Source: Amycolatopsis sp. cg9
Lineage (GTDB): Bacteria; Actinomycetota; Actinomycetes; Mycobacteriales; Pseudonocardiaceae
Reading direction: 5' to 3'
NCBI RefSeq assembly: GCF_041346945.1
Contig: NZ_CP166850.1
Location: forward strand, 5,502,501-5,566,500
DNA length: 64,000 nucleotides
The position numbers were made by a program, and so were the translations under genes. Every line of letters starts with the position of its first letter. The first letter of the stretch is position 1. This document shows, in pieces, positions 17,836 to 27,023 of the stretch. The notes under the pieces are model-generated. The model saw only the letters and a program-made list of their open reading frames with translations, did no database searches and had not been told where the DNA came from.

Positions 17836-18681
17836 ATGACTGTCGCTTTCCTGGGAACCGGGATCATGGGCGCCCCGATGGCGGCGAACATCGCGAAGGC
17901 GGGCCTCGACGTCCGGGTCTGGAACCGCACCCGCGCCAAGGCCGAACCCCTCGCCGACGTCGCCACCGTCGCCGATTCGGCGGCCGCGGCCGCGGCGGGC
18001 GCGGACACCCTCGTCACGATGCTCGCCGACGGGCCCGCGGTGGCCGAAGCGTTCGAAGCCGCTTCGCCCGCCTCAGGGACGTTGTGGCTGCAGATGAGCA
18101 CGGTCGGCCTCGACTGGACCGACCGCCTCGCCGCGGCCGCCGGGAAGGCCGGCGTCGTGTTCGTCGACGCCCCCGTGCTCGGCACCCGGCAGCCCGCCGA
18201 GCAGGCGCAGCTCCAGGTCCTGGCGTCCGGCCCCGAGGAAGCCCGGCCCAAGGCCACCCCGGTGTTCGACGCGGTGGGCAGCAAGACGCAGTGGCTGGGG
18301 CCGGCGGGCGGGGGCAGCCGGCTGAAGCTGGTGGTGAACGCCTGGGTGCTCGCGCTGACCAACGCGACCGCCGAGAGCCTCGGCCTGGCCAAGGCACTGG
18401 GCCTCGACCCGGCGCTGTTCCTGGAGACGATCTCGGGCGGCGGCCTCGACGTCGGCTACGCGCACGTCAAGGGCGGCGCGATGCTGTCGGGCGAGTACCC
18501 GCCGTCGTTCCCGGCCGGGCTGGCGGCGAAGGACGCCCGCCTGGTGGTGGCCGCGGCGGGCGACGACGTCGACGTGGCGGGCGCGAAGGCGGTCCTCGCG
18601 CACTTGGAGGCCGCCGTCGAATCGGGCCACGGCGACGAGGACATGGCGGCCCTCTACCGCGCGGTGCTCAAGGAAGCTTGA
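17836..18681 (+). CDS. NAD(P)-dependent oxidoreductase, 3-hydroxyisobutyrate dehydrogenase family
   Basis: Protein of 281 aa. The N-terminal Rossmann motif is FLGTGIMGAPMAANI, the substrate-binding segment LQMSTVGLDWTDRL, the glycine/lysine motif GGGSRLKLVVNAWV with the catalytic Lys, and the C-terminal domain carries KDARLVVAAA. Family members oxidise or reduce beta-hydroxyacids (3-hydroxyisobutyrate, tartronate semialdehyde, glyoxylate) or are imine reductases; the specificity is not readable. GATGAGGG precedes the ATG. The gene ends at a repeat cluster facing a convergent gene. Confidence 0.87.
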   Translation: MTVAFLGTGIMGAPMAANIAKAGLDVRVWNRTRAKAEPLADVATVADSAAAAAAGADTLVTMLADGPAVAEAFEAASPASGTLWLQMSTVGLDWTDRLAAAAGKAGVVFVDAPVLGTRQPAEQAQLQVLASGPEEARPKATPVFDAVGSKTQWLGPAGGGSRLKLVVNAWVLALTNATAESLGLAKALGLDPALFLETISGGGLDVGYAHVKGGAMLSGEYPPSFPAGLAAKDARLVVAAAGDDVDVAGAKAVLAHLEAAVESGHGDEDMAALYRAVLKEA

Positions 18682-18695
18682 CCCGGCCCCGAGCG

Positions 18696-18773
18696 CCCCA
18701 ATGTGGCGTTGGTTGCGTCCAGCGCACCGAACGCCACATTGGGTGCGCTGGACGCACCGAACGCCACATTGGG
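18696..18773. repeat. Three-copy AATGTGGCGTT repeat between convergent genes
   Basis: CCCAATGTGGCGTT (18697-18710) is inverted relative to two further copies, AACGCCACATTGGG at 18730-18743 and 18760-18773, which are 30 bp apart. The first and second copies form a hairpin with 14-bp arms. The element fills the 97-bp gap between stops at 18681 (plus) and 18779 (minus), as expected for a bidirectional terminator. Confidence 0.8.
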
Positions 18774-18778
18774 GTGCT

Positions 18779-19663
18779 TCAGGCCGGGAGGAGCGTTGCC
18801 AGGCGGTCCACGCCCAGGCCGCTCGTCATCAGCCGCTCCTTCGCGTTGCCGAGCAGCCGCCGCGTCCACGGCGTGAAGCCGCCGTCGCCGACCTCGGCCA
18901 GGTCGCCGCCGAAAGCCGCGTACACCTTGAAGCAGAGGCCTTCGTAGTAGCCGCCACGGCCGCCTTCGCGGTCCGGGAACGGGTGGACCGGCACGCCGGC
19001 GCCGTCCAGCAGGCCCTCGAACCGCGGATCCAGCACCGTGACCCCGAGCGAGACGTCCGTCGCGCCCAGCGCCCGGCAGCCCGCGGCCAGCAGCCGGGCG
19101 TGCTCGGCGGCGTGCTCCCGCTCGAACCCCAGGTTGCCGCGGTCACGGCCCGCCGTCACCGCGCCGAACAGCGAGAAGTGCGCGAACAGCCCCGCGGTGA
19201 CCTGCTGGGCGCGCACCACCCGCTGCACCGTCGCCAGGCGGACCGGGCCGGGGCCGGTGCGCCGGACGGCCGCCTCCAGGGCCAGGCCCGCGGTGGGGTC
19301 CGCGGCGACCTCGGTGCCGCGGCCGGTCGGGACGACCCGGTGCTGCGCGAGGCCGGTCACCGCCGAGTGCGTGCCGAGCGGCGTCAACGGCGAGAGCGTG
19401 ACCAGCTCGAACGACGAAGCCGCGGCGAGCAGGGCGTCCTCGACGCGCCGCAGCAGCCCGGCCGGCAGCGGGCTCGGTGCCACGAACCGGTCGGCCCGGT
19501 GCCGGCGAAGCACGTCGGGACCGGCCAGGCGGGCCGCGCGGCGGCGGGCCACCTCCAGCTGCACCGTGGTCAGGTCGGCGCCGGGCAACGCGGCCAGCAC
19601 GTCGGCCGCCGCGCCGCCCGGCCCGGCGAGCACGCGGCGGCCGGGTCCGTCGTCGTCGGCCAT
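18779..19663 (-). CDS. Conserved protein of unknown function
   Basis: Protein of 294 aa that I do not recognise. It is soluble (no hydrophobic segment) and has conserved-looking stretches SPLTPLGTHSAVTGLAQHRV, GRGTEVAADPTAGLALEA and AGLFAHFSLFGAVTAGRDRG. The pattern (ordered LTPLGT, RVVRAQQ, GLGVDRLATL) faintly recalls class II synthetase or HisZ-like folds, but I cannot support that. The ATG at 19663 has TACACC 7 nt upstream and no ribosome site, so it may be leaderless. It is divergent from the DUF948 gene and convergent with the dehydrogenase. Confidence 0.7.
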   Translation of the reverse strand: MADDDGPGRRVLAGPGGAAADVLAALPGADLTTVQLEVARRRAARLAGPDVLRRHRADRFVAPSPLPAGLLRRVEDALLAAASSFELVTLSPLTPLGTHSAVTGLAQHRVVPTGRGTEVAADPTAGLALEAAVRRTGPGPVRLATVQRVVRAQQVTAGLFAHFSLFGAVTAGRDRGNLGFEREHAAEHARLLAAGCRALGATDVSLGVTVLDPRFEGLLDGAGVPVHPFPDREGGRGGYYEGLCFKVYAAFGGDLAEVGDGGFTPWTRRLLGNAKERLMTSGLGVDRLATLLPA

Positions 19664-19792
19664 CGCCCAGGTGTACCGCCCCGCGGCGGCCCGGCGCGAG
19701 GCGTTTTCCGGGCGCGGCGGGGTGACACGGTCGGGGACCCGGCCAGGCGGTAACCTCACCAGCACCCAAGACCTGTGAACCGAGGAGGGCCC

Positions 19793-20179
19793 GTGTCGGC
19801 AGGGCAGATCGCCGCGTTGATCGCCGCAGGAGCATTCGTGGTGCTGGTCGTCCTGCTGGCGATCCCGCTGATCAAGCTCGGCAAGACGCTGGACGCGGCC
19901 ACCGAAGCGATCGAGCGCACCAACAGCAACACCGACCCGCTGCTGATCGGCGCGAACCAGACGATCACGCACGTCAACACCCAGCTCGAGCGGGTGGACG
20001 GGATCACGTCGAACGCGCAGGCCGTCACCGGCAACGTCTCCGCGCTGACGTCGGTGTTCACCGCGACGCTGGGCGGCCCGCTCGTCAAGACCGCGGCGCT
20101 GTCCTACGGCCTGTCCAAGGCGATCCGCGCGCGCAAGAAGAAGAGCGCCGCGAAGGCCGCGAAGAAGGCCGCGAAGTGA
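19793..20179 (+). CDS. DUF948 membrane-anchored protein
   Basis: Protein of 128 aa: an N-terminal membrane helix (IAALIAAGAFVVLVVLLAIP), a predicted helical stalk with Asn/Thr-rich heptads (ERTNSNTDPLLIGANQTITH), and a Lys/Ala-rich tail (ARKKKSAAKAAKKAAK) that may bind nucleic acid or anionic lipids. DUF948 proteins are of unknown function and are often found just upstream of alaS in actinobacteria. GAGGAGG fixes the GTG start. Confidence 0.82.
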   Translation: MSAGQIAALIAAGAFVVLVVLLAIPLIKLGKTLDAATEAIERTNSNTDPLLIGANQTITHVNTQLERVDGITSNAQAVTGNVSALTSVFTATLGGPLVKTAALSYGLSKAIRARKKKSAAKAAKKAAK

Positions 20180-20478
20180 AGCGGCTGTTCTGGCTCGGCG
20201 TCGGCGTGGTCGCCGGGGTCGTGCTGTCGCGCAAGGCCGCCGAAACGGCTCGTCAGGCCACTCCCGCGGGGTTAGCATCGAACCTGGGCGACGCCGTGCG
20301 CGAGCTGGCCGGCGCCGTGGGTTCGTTCGGCGCCGAAGTGCGCGCGGGCATGAACGAGCGGGAGCAGGAGTTGCACGACATGGTCGAGGAGCGGACGGGC
20401 GTCACGGCGCCCCGCGCCGAAGGACGGCACGCCGCCGCCCGGCGCCCGGTCCGGCGAGCTCGCCGGGCGGAGGGCTGA
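20176..20478 (+). CDS. Small DUF6167-like membrane protein containing a TTA codon
   Basis: Protein of 100 aa with one N-terminal membrane helix (LFWLGVGVVAGVVLSRKAA), a short amphipathic helix and a very basic tail (ARRPVRRARRAEG). The GTG overlaps the DUF948 stop in GTGA, so the two are coupled and may form a complex. Codon 33 (20272-20274) is TTA, the rare leucine codon read by the bldA-type tRNA; I saw no other TTA codon in the genes checked. Confidence 0.78.
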   Translation: MKRLFWLGVGVVAGVVLSRKAAETARQATPAGLASNLGDAVRELAGAVGSFGAEVRAGMNEREQELHDMVEERTGVTAPRAEGRHAAARRPVRRARRAEG

Positions 20479-20646
20479 TCCGGGCCCGCCCGGAACCCTT
20501 CCGCCGCCGTCGTCCCCCTCTTCGCCACCACTCACCAATCCGACCAAAAGCAGGCCGCCCCTCGAGCGGAAGCAACCGTTGCCGCGAAAGCCATCGGCCG
20601 TGACTGTGGTTGGATTGGTGACGAACAGCACAGCAAGGACTGACCC

Positions 20647-23307
20647 GTGGACACACACGAAATCACCGATCGTTTCCTGCGCCATTTCGAGGCCAAGGGC
20701 CACACGCGCGTGCCCAGCGCGCCGCTGATCCTCGACGACCCGAACCTGCTGTTCGTCAACGCCGGCATGGTGCAGTTCAAGCCGTACTTCCTCGGTGAGG
20801 CGCCGCCGCCGTACCCGCGCGCGACCTCCGTGCAGAAGTGCGTGCGCACGCCGGACATCGACGAGGTCGGCAAGACCACCCGGCACAACACGTTCTTCCA
20901 GATGGCCGGCAACTTCTCCTTCGGCGACTACTTCAAGGAAGGCGCCATCGAGAACGCCTGGGAGCTGATCACCAAGCCCCAGAGCGAAGGCGGCTACGGC
21001 CTCGACCCGAACCGCATCTGGGCGACGGTCTACGAGGACGACTCCGAGGCCGCGGGCCTGTGGCGCAAGCTCACCGGCCTGCCCGGCGAGCGGATCCAGT
21101 CGCGCGACGGCAAGGACAACTACTGGGACATGGGCGTGCCCGGTCCCGGCGGCCCGTGCTCCGAGATCTACTACGACCGCGGCCCGGCGTACGGCCGCGA
21201 GGGCGGCCCGGTCGCGGACGAGGACCGCTACATCGAGATCTGGAACCTCGTCTTCATGCAGGACGTCCGCGGCGACCTGAGCCCGAAGCTGGGCCACAAG
21301 CCGATCGGCGAGCTGCCGAAGAAGAACATCGACACCGGCATGGGCGTCGAGCGCGTCGCGACGATCCTGCAGGGCGTCGAGAACGTCTACGAGACCGACC
21401 TCGTGCGCCCGGTCATCGGCCGCGCGGAGGAGTTCTCCGGCCGCCGCTACGGCTCGAACCACGCCGACGACGTCCGCTTCCGCGTCATCGCCGACCACGC
21501 CCGCACCGGCGTCCTGCTGATCGGTGACGGCGTCACCCCGGGCAACGACGGCCGCGGCTACGTGCTGCGCCGCCTGCTGCGCCGCATCATCCGCTCCTCG
21601 CGCCTGCTGGGCGTGCACGAGCCGGTGCTGCAGGCGTTCGCGGCGGTCGTGCGCGACACCATGGGCCCGACCTACCCCGAGCTGGTCGACGGCTTCGACC
21701 GGATCAACGAGGTCGTCCGGATCGAGGAGGAGGCCTTCCTCTCGACCCTGACCAGCGGCTCGCGCATCTTCGACCTCGCGGCCGAGGAGACCAAGCGCGG
21801 CGGCGGCGACGTGCTGGCCGGCGACAAGGCGTTCCAGCTGCACGACACCTACGGCTTCCCGATCGACCTGACCCTCGAGATGGCGGCCGAGCAGGGCCTC
21901 TCCGTCGACGAGGAGGGCTTCCGCACGCTCATGAACGAGCAGCGGACCCGCGCGAAGGCGGACGCGGCGGCCCGCAAGACCGGCCACGGCGACCTCTCGG
22001 AGTACCGGAAGGTCCTGGAGCAGCACGGCGAGACCGAGTTCCTCGGCTACACCGACCTGCAGGCCGAGGCGAAGGTCGTCGCGCTGCTCGAAGACGGGCA
22101 GCCGGTCCGCAGCGTCGCCGCGGGCAAGAAGGCGGAGCTGGTCCTCGACCGCACGCCGTTCTACGCCGAAAGCGGTGGCCAGGTCGCCGACACCGGTGTG
22201 CTGCTGGGCGACGGCGTCGAGCTGAAGGTCCTGGACGTCCAGAAGATCGTCCCCGGCCTGTTCGTGCACCGCGTCGAGGTCGTCGACGGCGAGGTCGGCC
22301 TCGACACGAAGGTCACCGGCTCGGTCGACGCGCACCGCCGCCTGTCGATCGAGCGCTCGCACTCCGCGACGCACCTGGTGCACGCGGCCGTCCGCGGCGC
22401 GTACGGCAAGCGCGCGGCGCAGGCGGGTTCGCTGAACTCGCCCGGCCGCATGCGGTTCGACTTCACCACCCCGGGCTCGGTGTCGGCGGACGTGCTGACC
22501 GAGGTCGAGCAGGAGGTCAACGACTACCTGCAGACCAACGTCGAGGTGCAGAGCTTCACCACGACCAAGGACAAGGCCCTCGAGCTGGGCGCCGTCGCGC
22601 TGTTCGGCGAGAAGTACGGCAACGACGTCCGCGTGGTCGACATGGGCGAGTACTCCCGCGAGCTCTGCGGTGGCACGCACGTCGACCGGATCGGCCAGCT
22701 CGGCCTGGTCAAGCTGGTCTCCGACGCCTCCATCGGCTCCGGCGTGCACCGCGTCGAGGCGCTGGTCGGTTCGGACGCGCTGAAGTACGTCCGCAAGGAG
22801 CAGCTGCTGGTCTCGCAGCTGGCGAACACCTTCAAGGTGCCGTCGGAGGAGCTGCCGGGCCGCATCGAGGACGTCCTGACCCGGCTGAAGAACGCCGAGA
22901 AGGAGATCACGCAGCTCAAGACCCAGCAGGTGCTGGGCTCGGCGGGCTCGCTGCTCGACAAGGCGCAGGAGATCGGCGGCGTCACGGTCGTCGCCGAGGT
23001 CGTCCCGGACGTCGACGGCAACGGCCTGCGCGCGCTCGCGTCGGACATCCGCGGCCGGCTCGGCGCGCGACCTGGCGTGGTGGCGCTGTTCTCGCCGGCC
23101 GGCGAGAAGCTGAGCTTCGTCGTCGCGACGACCAAGGCAGCCCAGGACAAGGGCATCGCCGCGGGCAAGCTCGTGCCGTCGTTCGCCGAGAAGATCGGCG
23201 GCCGGGGCGGCGGCAAGCCCGACATGGCCCAGGGCGGCGGCACCAACCCGGCCGGTGCGGCCGAGGCGGTCACCGCCCTGCGTTCGGCGATTGCCGGCAT
23301 TGGTTAA
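20647..23307 (+). CDS. alaS: Alanyl-tRNA synthetase
   Basis: Complete 886-aa class II synthetase. The aminoacylation core starts [20 protein letters not shown] and contains [16 protein letters not shown]. The editing domain has the zinc ligands [11 protein letters not shown] (HxxxH) and [10 protein letters not shown] (CxxxH), and the C-Ala domain ends [18 protein letters not shown]. Length and order are those of bacterial AlaRS. AAGGACT precedes the GTG start. It begins the run alaS-ruvX-mltG-aroE, all with overlapping or touching ends. Confidence 0.98.
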   Translation: MDTHEITDRFLRHFEAKGHTRVPSAPLILDDPNLLFVNAGMVQFKPYFLGEAPPPYPRATSVQKCVRTPDIDEVGKTTRHNTFFQMAGNFSFGDYFKEGAIENAWELITKPQSEGGYGLDPNRIWATVYEDDSEAAGLWRKLTGLPGERIQSRDGKDNYWDMGVPGPGGPCSEIYYDRGPAYGREGGPVADEDRYIEIWNLVFMQDVRGDLSPKLGHKPIGELPKKNIDTGMGVERVATILQGVENVYETDLVRPVIGRAEEFSGRRYGSNHADDVRFRVIADHARTGVLLIGDGVTPGNDGRGYVLRRLLRRIIRSSRLLGVHEPVLQAFAAVVRDTMGPTYPELVDGFDRINEVVRIEEEAFLSTLTSGSRIFDLAAEETKRGGGDVLAGDKAFQLHDTYGFPIDLTLEMAAEQGLSVDEEGFRTLMNEQRTRAKADAAARKTGHGDLSEYRKVLEQHGETEFLGYTDLQAEAKVVALLEDGQPVRSVAAGKKAELVLDRTPFYAESGGQVADTGVLLGDGVELKVLDVQKIVPGLFVHRVEVVDGEVGLDTKVTGSVDAHRRLSIERSHSATHLVHAAVRGAYGKRAAQAGSLNSPGRMRFDFTTPGSVSADVLTEVEQEVNDYLQTNVEVQSFTTTKDKALELGAVALFGEKYGNDVRVVDMGEYSRELCGGTHVDRIGQLGLVKLVSDASIGSGVHRVEALVGSDALKYVRKEQLLVSQLANTFKVPSEELPGRIEDVLTRLKNAEKEITQLKTQQVLGSAGSLLDKAQEIGGVTVVAEVVPDVDGNGLRALASDIRGRLGARPGVVALFSPAGEKLSFVVATTKAAQDKGIAAGKLVPSFAEKIGGRGGGKPDMAQGGGTNPAGAAEAVTALRSAIAGIG

Positions 23308-23800
23308 CCGCGGAAACCGCGGCCCGGACCGGCCTGGCGAAGGCGATCCGGGCCGCGGCCGTCGGCTCGGGGTGGATGTCGGATCCGTCCGGGTCGGGGT
23401 GGCGCTCAGCGATCCGGCCCCCGTGCTCGCCTCGCCATTGGTTACCCTCTCCCGCGATGCGACCGACGACAGTGATCTGGACCAGCTGGCCGCCCTCGTC
23501 ACCGAGCACGAGGTGGTCGAGGTGATCGTGGGGTTGCCGAGAACGCTCGCCAACCGGCAGGGTCCGGCGGCCGAGCTGGCGATCGCGTATTCTGAACGCC
23601 TGGCCGGGCGGATAGCGCCCGTGCCGGTCCGGCTGGGCGACGAGCGGCTGACCACGGTCACCGCATCCCGCATCCTCTCCCAGCGCGGGGTCAAAGGCCG
23701 CAAGCAGCGTGCGGTGGTCGACCAGGCCGCCGCCGTCGAGATCCTGCAGGCCTGGATCGACGCCGCCGCTGCGCACCGCGCCCGGGAGGGAGACCGATGA
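23300..23800 (+). CDS. ruvX: Putative pre-16S rRNA nuclease / Holliday junction resolvase (YqgF)
   Basis: RNase H-like protein of about 166 aa. The motif [17 protein letters not shown] supplies the first catalytic Asp, VIVGLPRTL the core strand, and DERLTTVTA the Glu; [13 protein letters not shown] closes the domain. YqgF trims the 5' end of 16S rRNA in E. coli. The start is uncertain: a TTG at 23300 overlaps the alaS stop by 8 bp and gives a ~20-residue basic tail before the domain; a GTG at about 23372 would start just at the domain. Confidence 0.87.
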   Translation: MVNRGNRGPDRPGEGDPGRGRRLGVDVGSVRVGVALSDPAPVLASPLVTLSRDATDDSDLDQLAALVTEHEVVEVIVGLPRTLANRQGPAAELAIAYSERLAGRIAPVPVRLGDERLTTVTASRILSQRGVKGRKQRAVVDQAAAVEILQAWIDAAAAHRAREGDR

Positions 23801-26136
23801 ACGAGCAGCACCCCGAGCTGCCCCGCGGGCGCAGGCGCCTGCGCGAACCGGGACCGGCCACCCCGCCGCCGTCCCGTCCCGCACCACGCCGCGAAGACCC
23901 GCGCGCGAGCGGGTACCACGAGCTCCCGCAGGCTTCGCGGCACAGCGGCGAGTACGACCTGCCGCAGCCGTCCCGCCGCGGCCGCCCCGCCGACCCGGGC
24001 CAAGACGCCCCGCCGACCGGCCGGCGTCGCCGGCTGGAACCCCCGGCCGCGCTGCCCCCGGCCGAAGCCGACTTCGACCCCCGTGACGCCGAGCGCGCCG
24101 GCCCGGCCCGCGCCCGCCACGGCCTCGACGCGGGCGCCGACACCCCCGCCCCGCGCCGCCGTCGCGCGGCCCCGGACCCCGCCGAGCCCCGTCGCCGTCC
24201 CGCGCCGGACGAGGGCGCGCCGCCGCGCCGCCGCCGGCCGAGCCCGGAGGAGCTGGTCGAGGCCGAGGCTGCTCGTCGTCGCCGGCCGAGCCCGGAGGAG
24301 CTGGTCGAGGCCGAAGCTGCTCGTCGTCAGGCGATGCCCGAGCCGGAGCCGGATGAGGGGCGCCGTCGCCGGCCGAGCCCGGAGGAACTGGCCGAAGCCG
24401 AGGCCGCGCGCCGGCACCAGGCGATGCTCGACCTCGAAGAAGCCGCCGAAGCGCAGGCCGCCCGGATGCGGAGCGGCCCCGTCGACGAGGGCGCCGAGGC
24501 GCCGGTCGCCCGCTTGCGCGGCGTGCCCGACGAACCTCCGCGGCGCCGCCGCCGCGGCGAACCCGAGGCCGGGGAGCTTCCGCCGGGGCGCCGCGGTCCG
24601 GCACCCGACCCGGCCGAAGGCGCCGATCCGCGCCGCCGGCGGGCCGCCGATCCCGACGTCGAGTCACGCCGGCGGCGGGCGGCCCTCGATCCCGAGGCCG
24701 AGTTCGACCCCCGGCTCGCGGCTCCCGAACCCCCGCGGCGGCCCCGCCAGCCGGGTGACCGCTCTGTCGGCGTGCCCGAAGCCGGGGCCGAGCCGCCGCG
24801 GCGCCGCCGTCCGCCGCCCCCGCCGGTGCGCGACGACCCGCCCACCGACATCATTCCCGCGCAGGCCCCGGCCGAGCCGGCCCACGAAGAACCCGACGAG
24901 TTCTTCGCCGAGGACGACGAGTACGCGGACTACGACGAGTACGAAGACGGCTACGACGAGTCCGAGTACGACGAGGAGTACGACGACTACGAGGACGAAC
25001 CGGCGAAGCCGCGCAAGAAGAAGGGCAAGCGCTTCCTGGGCTGGGTCGCCGCGATCGCGGTGATCGCCCTGCTCGCCGGTGGCGCCTACTACGGCTTCAC
25101 CAAGTTCTTCGGCTACGAGGACTTCGACGGCGCCGGCGACGGGGACGTGCTGTTCCAGGTCGACGACGGCGACTCGACGTCGGCGATCGGCGCGAAGCTC
25201 GCCACCGCGGGCATCGTCGCCAGCGGCAAGGCGTTCGTGAAGGCCGGCGAGGACAACCCGAAGCTGGCCCGGATCCAGCACGGCTTCTACGTGATGAAGT
25301 CGCACATGTCCGGGGCCAGCGCGGTCGACCGGATCACCGCGCCGGCGTCGCGCGTGGGCCAGCTGGAGATCCGGCCGTACACGCAGTTCGACGACATCAC
25401 CCAGCCCGACGGCAAGGTCACGCCCGGCGTGTACAGCCTGATGGCGAAGGCGTCGTGCGCGCAGCTCGACGGCAAGAGCACCTGCGTCTCCGCCGACGAC
25501 TTCCGCAAGGCCGTCGACGGGGCGGACCTGAAGACGCTGGGCGTGCCGGACTGGGCGATCGAGCCGGCGAACAAGGCCGACCGCAAGGACCGCAGGCTGG
25601 AGGGCCTGATCGCGCCGGGCCTCTACGACGTCAAACCCGGGGCGAACGCGCAGGAGATCCTCGGGCAGCTGGTGAAGAGCTCGACCGAGGCGATCCAGAA
25701 CGCCGGGCTGAGCCCGCAGTCGACCGGTCCGGGCATGACGCCGTACCAGACGCTGATCATCGCGTCGATCATCGAGCGCGAGGCGGTGAAGGCCGACTTC
25801 GGCAAGCTCTCGCGGGTGATCTACAACCGGCTGGCGATCAACATGCGCCTGCAGATGGACTCCACGGTCAACTACGTCCTCGACCGGCCGACGCTGCTGA
25901 CCAACGAGGGCGACCGCGTGAAGTCCGGCGCGTACAACACGTACAAGAACGCCGGGCTGCCGCCGACGCCGATCTCGGTGCCGAGCGCGGACGCGATCCA
26001 GGCCGCGGTGCACCCGGTGGCGGGGGACTGGGTCTACTTCGTCAAGTGCGAGAAGAACGGCCTGTCCTGCTTCGCGGTCACCAACGACGAGCACAACAAG
26101 AACCGCGACCTGGCCAGGGAACGCGGTGTCATCTGA
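23797..26136 (+). CDS. mltG: Endolytic murein transglycosylase with a long disordered N-terminus
   Basis: Protein of 779 aa that cleaves nascent glycan strands at the outer face of the membrane. Residues 1-~408 are cytosolic, very rich in Arg/Pro/Glu, with three 16-residue repeats ([16 protein letters not shown]) and then an acidic Tyr/Asp/Glu stretch (~365-405). A single membrane helix follows at ~414-434 ([20 protein letters not shown]). The YceG domain carries the catalytic Glu in ASIIEREA (E660) and the C-terminal [18 protein letters not shown]. coli MltG is ~340 aa, so over half of this protein is extra. ATG overlaps ruvX (ATGA). Confidence 0.95.
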   Translation: MNEQHPELPRGRRRLREPGPATPPPSRPAPRREDPRASGYHELPQASRHSGEYDLPQPSRRGRPADPGQDAPPTGRRRRLEPPAALPPAEADFDPRDAERAGPARARHGLDAGADTPAPRRRRAAPDPAEPRRRPAPDEGAPPRRRRPSPEELVEAEAARRRRPSPEELVEAEAARRQAMPEPEPDEGRRRRPSPEELAEAEAARRHQAMLDLEEAAEAQAARMRSGPVDEGAEAPVARLRGVPDEPPRRRRRGEPEAGELPPGRRGPAPDPAEGADPRRRRAADPDVESRRRRAALDPEAEFDPRLAAPEPPRRPRQPGDRSVGVPEAGAEPPRRRRPPPPPVRDDPPTDIIPAQAPAEPAHEEPDEFFAEDDEYADYDEYEDGYDESEYDEEYDDYEDEPAKPRKKKGKRFLGWVAAIAVIALLAGGAYYGFTKFFGYEDFDGAGDGDVLFQVDDGDSTSAIGAKLATAGIVASGKAFVKAGEDNPKLARIQHGFYVMKSHMSGASAVDRITAPASRVGQLEIRPYTQFDDITQPDGKVTPGVYSLMAKASCAQLDGKSTCVSADDFRKAVDGADLKTLGVPDWAIEPANKADRKDRRLEGLIAPGLYDVKPGANAQEILGQLVKSSTEAIQNAGLSPQSTGPGMTPYQTLIIASIIEREAVKADFGKLSRVIYNRLAINMRLQMDSTVNYVLDRPTLLTNEGDRVKSGAYNTYKNAGLPPTPISVPSADAIQAAVHPVAGDWVYFVKCEKNGLSCFAVTNDEHNKNRDLARERGVI
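24232..24414 (+). repeat. 48-bp tandem repeat inside mltG
   Basis: Two adjacent units (24232-24279 and 24280-24327) and a third after a 39-bp spacer (24367-24414) encode [16 protein letters not shown] with few changes. They lie in the cytosolic disordered part and could vary in copy number between strains. Confidence 0.8.
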
Positions 26137-26980
26137 GCCCCGCAAGGCCGGCGTGCTCGGCAAGCCGGTGGCGCACTCGCTGTCCCCGGTGCTGCACGGC
26201 GCCGCGTTCGCCGCGCTCGGCCTGACCGGCTGGACGTACGAGCGGATCGAGACGGGCGCCGACGAGCTCCCGGCGCTCGTCGACGGCCTCGGCCCGGAGT
26301 GGGCGGGGCTGTCGGTCACCATGCCGGGCAAGCGCGCGGCCCTGGACCACGCCACCGAGGTGACCCCGCGCGCGGCCGCCGTCGGCGCGGCCAACACCCT
26401 GGTCCGGACGTCGAAGGGCTGGCTCGCGGACTGCACGGACGTCGAAGGCGTCACCGGAGCCCTGCGCGCGGCCGGCGGCTACGAGCCGGCCGCCGGCGAC
26501 ACGGCGGTGGTGCTCGGCGCGGGCGGCACCGCGGCGGCGGCGGTCGTCGGCCTGGCGGCGCTCGGCGTCCGCCAGCTCCGCCTGGTGGTGCGCGAACCGG
26601 CCCGCGCGGCGGAAACCCTCGACGCGGCGAAGCGCGCTTCGCTCGACGTCGATGTCCTTCGCTGGGCCGAGACGGATTTCGCCGCGCTGGCGTCGTCGGC
26701 GGTCCTGGTGAACACCGTCCCGCCCGCCGCGGTGGCCCCGCACGTGGCGGAGCTGGCGGCGATCGCGCACGTCCTCGACGTCATCTACCACCCGTGGCCG
26801 ACCCCGCTGGCCGAAGCGGTGGCGGCGCGGGGAGGCCGCCTCGCGACAGGGCTCGACATGCTGCTGCACCAGGCGTTCGGCCAAGCGGAGCACTTCACCG
26901 GCCGCCCGGCCCCGCGCGCGGCCATGCGGGACGCGCTGCGCGAAGCGACCGGAAACCTGCTGCCGCTGCCGATCGACTGA
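26126..26980 (+). CDS. aroE: Shikimate dehydrogenase
   Basis: Cytosolic enzyme of 284 aa reducing 3-dehydroshikimate to shikimate. Substrate-binding AHSLSPVLH (residues 17-24), catalytic Lys69 in VTMPGKRAA, and Asp105 in the DCTDVEG segment are present. NADP-binding is GAGGTAAAAV. The GTG start lies inside the end of mltG (11-bp overlap). The partner genes aroC, aroK, aroB and aroQ lie 15.5 kb away on the same strand. In mycobacteria the distance is smaller but also interrupted. Confidence 0.94.
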   Translation: MSSEPRKAGVLGKPVAHSLSPVLHGAAFAALGLTGWTYERIETGADELPALVDGLGPEWAGLSVTMPGKRAALDHATEVTPRAAAVGAANTLVRTSKGWLADCTDVEGVTGALRAAGGYEPAAGDTAVVLGAGGTAAAAVVGLAALGVRQLRLVVREPARAAETLDAAKRASLDVDVLRWAETDFAALASSAVLVNTVPPAAVAPHVAELAAIAHVLDVIYHPWPTPLAEAVAARGGRLATGLDMLLHQAFGQAEHFTGRPAPRAAMRDALREATGNLLPLPID

Positions 26981-27023
26981 CGCTATTCTGGCGGACTGCC
27001 CAAAAGAAGGGGGTCTGCACGGG

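Noticed and set aside
24232..24414. CRISPR-like repeat array
   Set aside because: The 48-bp repeats are in frame inside mltG, adjacent without spacers, and encode a protein repeat.
20272..24417. 1381-codon open frame on the minus strand
   Set aside because: It is antisense to alaS, ruvX and mltG, whose products are certain; the translation is compositionally biased (V/L/D/R-rich) with no domain, as expected from high-GC codon shadow.
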